Assembly: GCA_034433305.1 (NCBI GenBank)
Contig: DAOUAM010000075.1
Location: forward strand, 1-33,718
Origin: DAOUAM01 sp034433305
GTDB lineage: Bacteria > Chloroflexota > Dehalococcoidia > Lucifugimonadales > DAOUAM01
Reading direction: 5' to 3'
Length of the DNA: 33,718 nt
A program made the translations under genes and the position numbers. Positions within the stretch are counted from its first letter, which is position 1, and every line of letters starts with the position of its first letter. Below the pieces are notes generated by a model. That model was not told where the DNA came from, made no database searches, and was given only the letters and a program-made list of their open reading frames with translations. Positions 32,641 through 33,718 of this stretch are shown here, one piece after another.

Positions 32641-32668
32641 TTATGACTAGTAAAAATATATCAGGCCG

Positions 32669-33412
32669 CTACCGGCTCCAGTGAAGGTTCTTGACGACAA
32701 TGAAGGTGCGTGTGGACTCCACGGCGGGGATGTCGTGGAACCGCTTCATCACCAGATTGTCCAGTTCGTCCTGGTCCTTCGTTTCCACTCTCACGATGAT
32801 ATCGGACTCTCCATAGATAGTGCTGGCCTCTTTGACCGCGTTGAAGGTCTTGAGCTGCTCCATGACGTCGTTGACGTCCTTGCCCGGGACCTTCATCAGA
32901 ACGTAGGCCATCATGCCCCGCTGGACTCCTGTGTCCGACTCCTCCTGCCGGATGAAGCGCTGGCTGGCGACCCGTACGTCAGGGAGCCCGCTGATCCCCA
33001 TCTCCGCCAGCAGGGGTACCAGAGTATGGTACACCTCGCTCTGGTCCGGCGTATTCGTCTTCATCAAGATATCCGGCTCGGCGCCATGGACAACGCTGGC
33101 TTCCACTATCTGGTGGTACTCTTTCAGCCGCTCCAGCACCTTTTCCTCGCTCCGGAAGGGTACCCGGATGCCCAGGTACATGATAGTCCTTGTCTGGGCG
33201 GAGGCCAGGTCGAAGGCGGTCTGAAGGGAGTAGCCCCTGGTGTAATACCTCCAGACGTCCCTGATAGTCTGCAGGTCCTGCTGGGAGTACTCCCGGCGAG
33301 CGATGCGCTGCTTGCGTATCTTGGTGGGCTGGATGTAGCCCCTCGCCTCCAGGTAGTACACAAACCGCCGGGTGAGGCCGGGGACTTCTTCCAGGACCTG
33401 CTTCAGCTCCAT
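32669..33412 (-). CDS. Regulator: MerR-type HTH plus two Lrp/AsnC sensor domains
   Basis: The protein has 247 residues. Residues 1-72 look like a MerR-type winged helix (LTRRFVYYLEARGYIQPTKI, then REYSQQDLQTIRDVWRYYTRGYSLQTAFDLA). Two RAM-type sensor domains follow at about 77-160 and 168-245; both have the beta-alpha-beta start (IMYLGIRVPFRSEEKVLERL; MMAYVLMKVPGKDVNDVMEQL) and the ligand-loop pattern A-S-x-V/I-x-G-x-x-D-I (ASVVHGAEPDI; ASTIYGESDI). RAM domains usually bind amino acids and drive oligomer formation. It is divergent from ftsH, has a near-consensus promoter, and no clear Shine-Dalgarno sequence. Target genes are inferred only from shared motifs. Confidence 0.9.
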   Translation of the reverse strand: MELKQVLEEVPGLTRRFVYYLEARGYIQPTKIRKQRIARREYSQQDLQTIRDVWRYYTRGYSLQTAFDLASAQTRTIMYLGIRVPFRSEEKVLERLKEYHQIVEASVVHGAEPDILMKTNTPDQSEVYHTLVPLLAEMGISGLPDVRVASQRFIRQEESDTGVQRGMMAYVLMKVPGKDVNDVMEQLKTFNAVKEASTIYGESDIIVRVETKDQDELDNLVMKRFHDIPAVESTRTFIVVKNLHWSR

Positions 33413-33432
33413 AGGCTGGGCCGGTTATATAT

Positions 33433-33452
33433 GTCCAATTTTGTACTTGCAC
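33433..33452 (-). promoter_or_regulatory. Operator-like motif at the regulator's start site
   Basis: GTGCAAGTACAAAATTGGAC on the minus strand is an imperfect inverted repeat (GTGCAA / TTGGAC). It begins five bases after the -10 box, so it covers the predicted transcription start. Confidence 0.5.
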
Positions 33453-33456
33453 TTTT

Positions 33457-33485
33457 ATCATAGCCGGCCCTGGCTCCGTTGTCAA
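33457..33485 (-). promoter_or_regulatory. Promoter of the MerR-HTH/Lrp-like regulator
   Basis: On the minus strand TTGACA (33480-33485) and TATGAT (33457-33462) are 17 bases apart, near consensus, about 45 bases ahead of the ATG at 33412. Confidence 0.75.
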
Positions 33486-33523
33486 GTCCGTCCAGATGTG
33501 CTGCACTTTTGCTTCAGGAATTT

Positions 33524-33538
33524 GTCCAATATAATACT
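33524..33538 (+). promoter_or_regulatory. Operator-like motif over a likely ftsH -10 box
   Basis: GTCCAATATAATACT shares GTCCAA and TACT with the motif at 33433-33452. It contains TATAAT (33530-33535), a candidate ftsH -10 box; the -35 is weak (TTGCTT at 33509, spacing 15). A related GTCCAGATGTGCTGCAC lies at 33490-33506. Confidence 0.4.
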
Positions 33539-33591
33539 GATGGCGTCCTCCCTTAATTGACACTGTACCCGGACGTGCTCACGGAGGTGAG

Positions 33592-33718
33592 ATGAACCCC
33601 CGTTGGATGCGCAACAGCTTCATTTACCTGCTCATCATCGTCGCCGTAATCGCCATCTTCTTCACCCTGTTCTCTGAACCCTTCGGCGGCTCCAGGGAGA
33701 TCCCCATCTCCCAGGTCA
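33592..33718 (+). CDS. ftsH: ATP-dependent zinc protease FtsH (N-terminus only)
   Basis: The frame starts at ATG 33592 with GGAGGTGAG directly ahead and runs off the window after 42 codons. The start (RNSFIYLLIIVAVIAIFF) is the first membrane span of FtsH, and GGSREIPISQV is the beginning of its extracytoplasmic domain. FtsH degrades damaged and regulatory membrane and cytosolic proteins. Only the N-terminal anchor is visible; the AAA and protease domains lie beyond the edge. It is divergent from the Lrp-like regulator. Confidence 0.9.
   Translation, partial: MNPRWMRNSFIYLLIIVAVIAIFFTLFSEPFGGSREIPISQV

Noticed and set aside
1..33718. CRISPR array, prophage, insertion sequence, tRNA or rRNA
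   Set aside because: No spaced direct repeats, transposase, integrase or tRNA cloverleaf was seen; the only tandem repeat is the coding stalk at 16972-17271.

Overview
The window is ordinary chromosomal DNA from a high-GC bacterium, with no phage, insertion sequence, CRISPR array, rRNA or tRNA that I can recognise. Gene content suggests a Chloroflexota lineage near Dehalococcoidia. The hints are a DUF1461 membrane protein, a FmdB-type zinc ribbon, cupredoxin lipoproteins, holB followed by a RicT-like piece, a MerR-type helix-turn-helix fused to Lrp/AsnC sensor domains, many SDR oxidoreductases, and ftsH at the right edge. This assignment is inference from gene content; there is no phylogenetic marker that I could test.

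Layout. (1) 20-4725, minus strand: trpB, then four genes for exported or membrane proteins rich in potential metal ligands (a His-rich protein, a FixH/YtkA-like anchored protein, a cupredoxin lipoprotein, and a multi-span protein with six clustered Cys). trpB shares an overlapping divergent promoter with a FmdB-like zinc ribbon gene. (2) 5167-9076: a DUF1461 membrane protein whose promoter spacer carries a perfect palindrome, mazG, an MFS exporter and a SppA-type peptidase. (3) 9308-15561: an inositol-monophosphatase-like enzyme, a small lipoprotein, an SDR with a lost active site, a second MFS exporter behind a possible attenuator, a NUDT6-like Nudix hydrolase and rlmN. (4) 15733-17421: a large lipoprotein with two cupredoxin domains and a decapeptide repeat stalk. 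(5) 17687-21648, plus strand: twin small beta-propeller genes, lysA, holB and a RicT-like N-terminal domain. (6) 21829-26267, minus strand: HNH nuclease, CvpA-like protein, PAP2 phosphatase, and two tandem SDR paralogues of which one lacks the catalytic Lys. (7) 26344-30625, minus strand: a translationally coupled operon of an M16 metalloprotease, a cytosolic SsuA/THI5-like protein and a flavin reductase. (8) 30908-33718: a DUF4258-like protein, aspartate dehydrogenase, a 65-residue protein, the MerR-HTH/Lrp-like regulator, and the start of ftsH on the plus strand.

How genes may work together. The clearest functional groupings are the metal-ligand-rich cluster behind trpB, the three-gene M16/THI5/reductase operon, the lysA-holB-ricT series, and the regulator with a repeated operator-like motif near its own start site, near the small gene downstream of it and near ftsH. 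Promoters of the form TTGACA-17-TATGAT or TTGACN-17/18-TAGAAT recur, so the vegetative sigma factor appears to be of ordinary sigma70 type.
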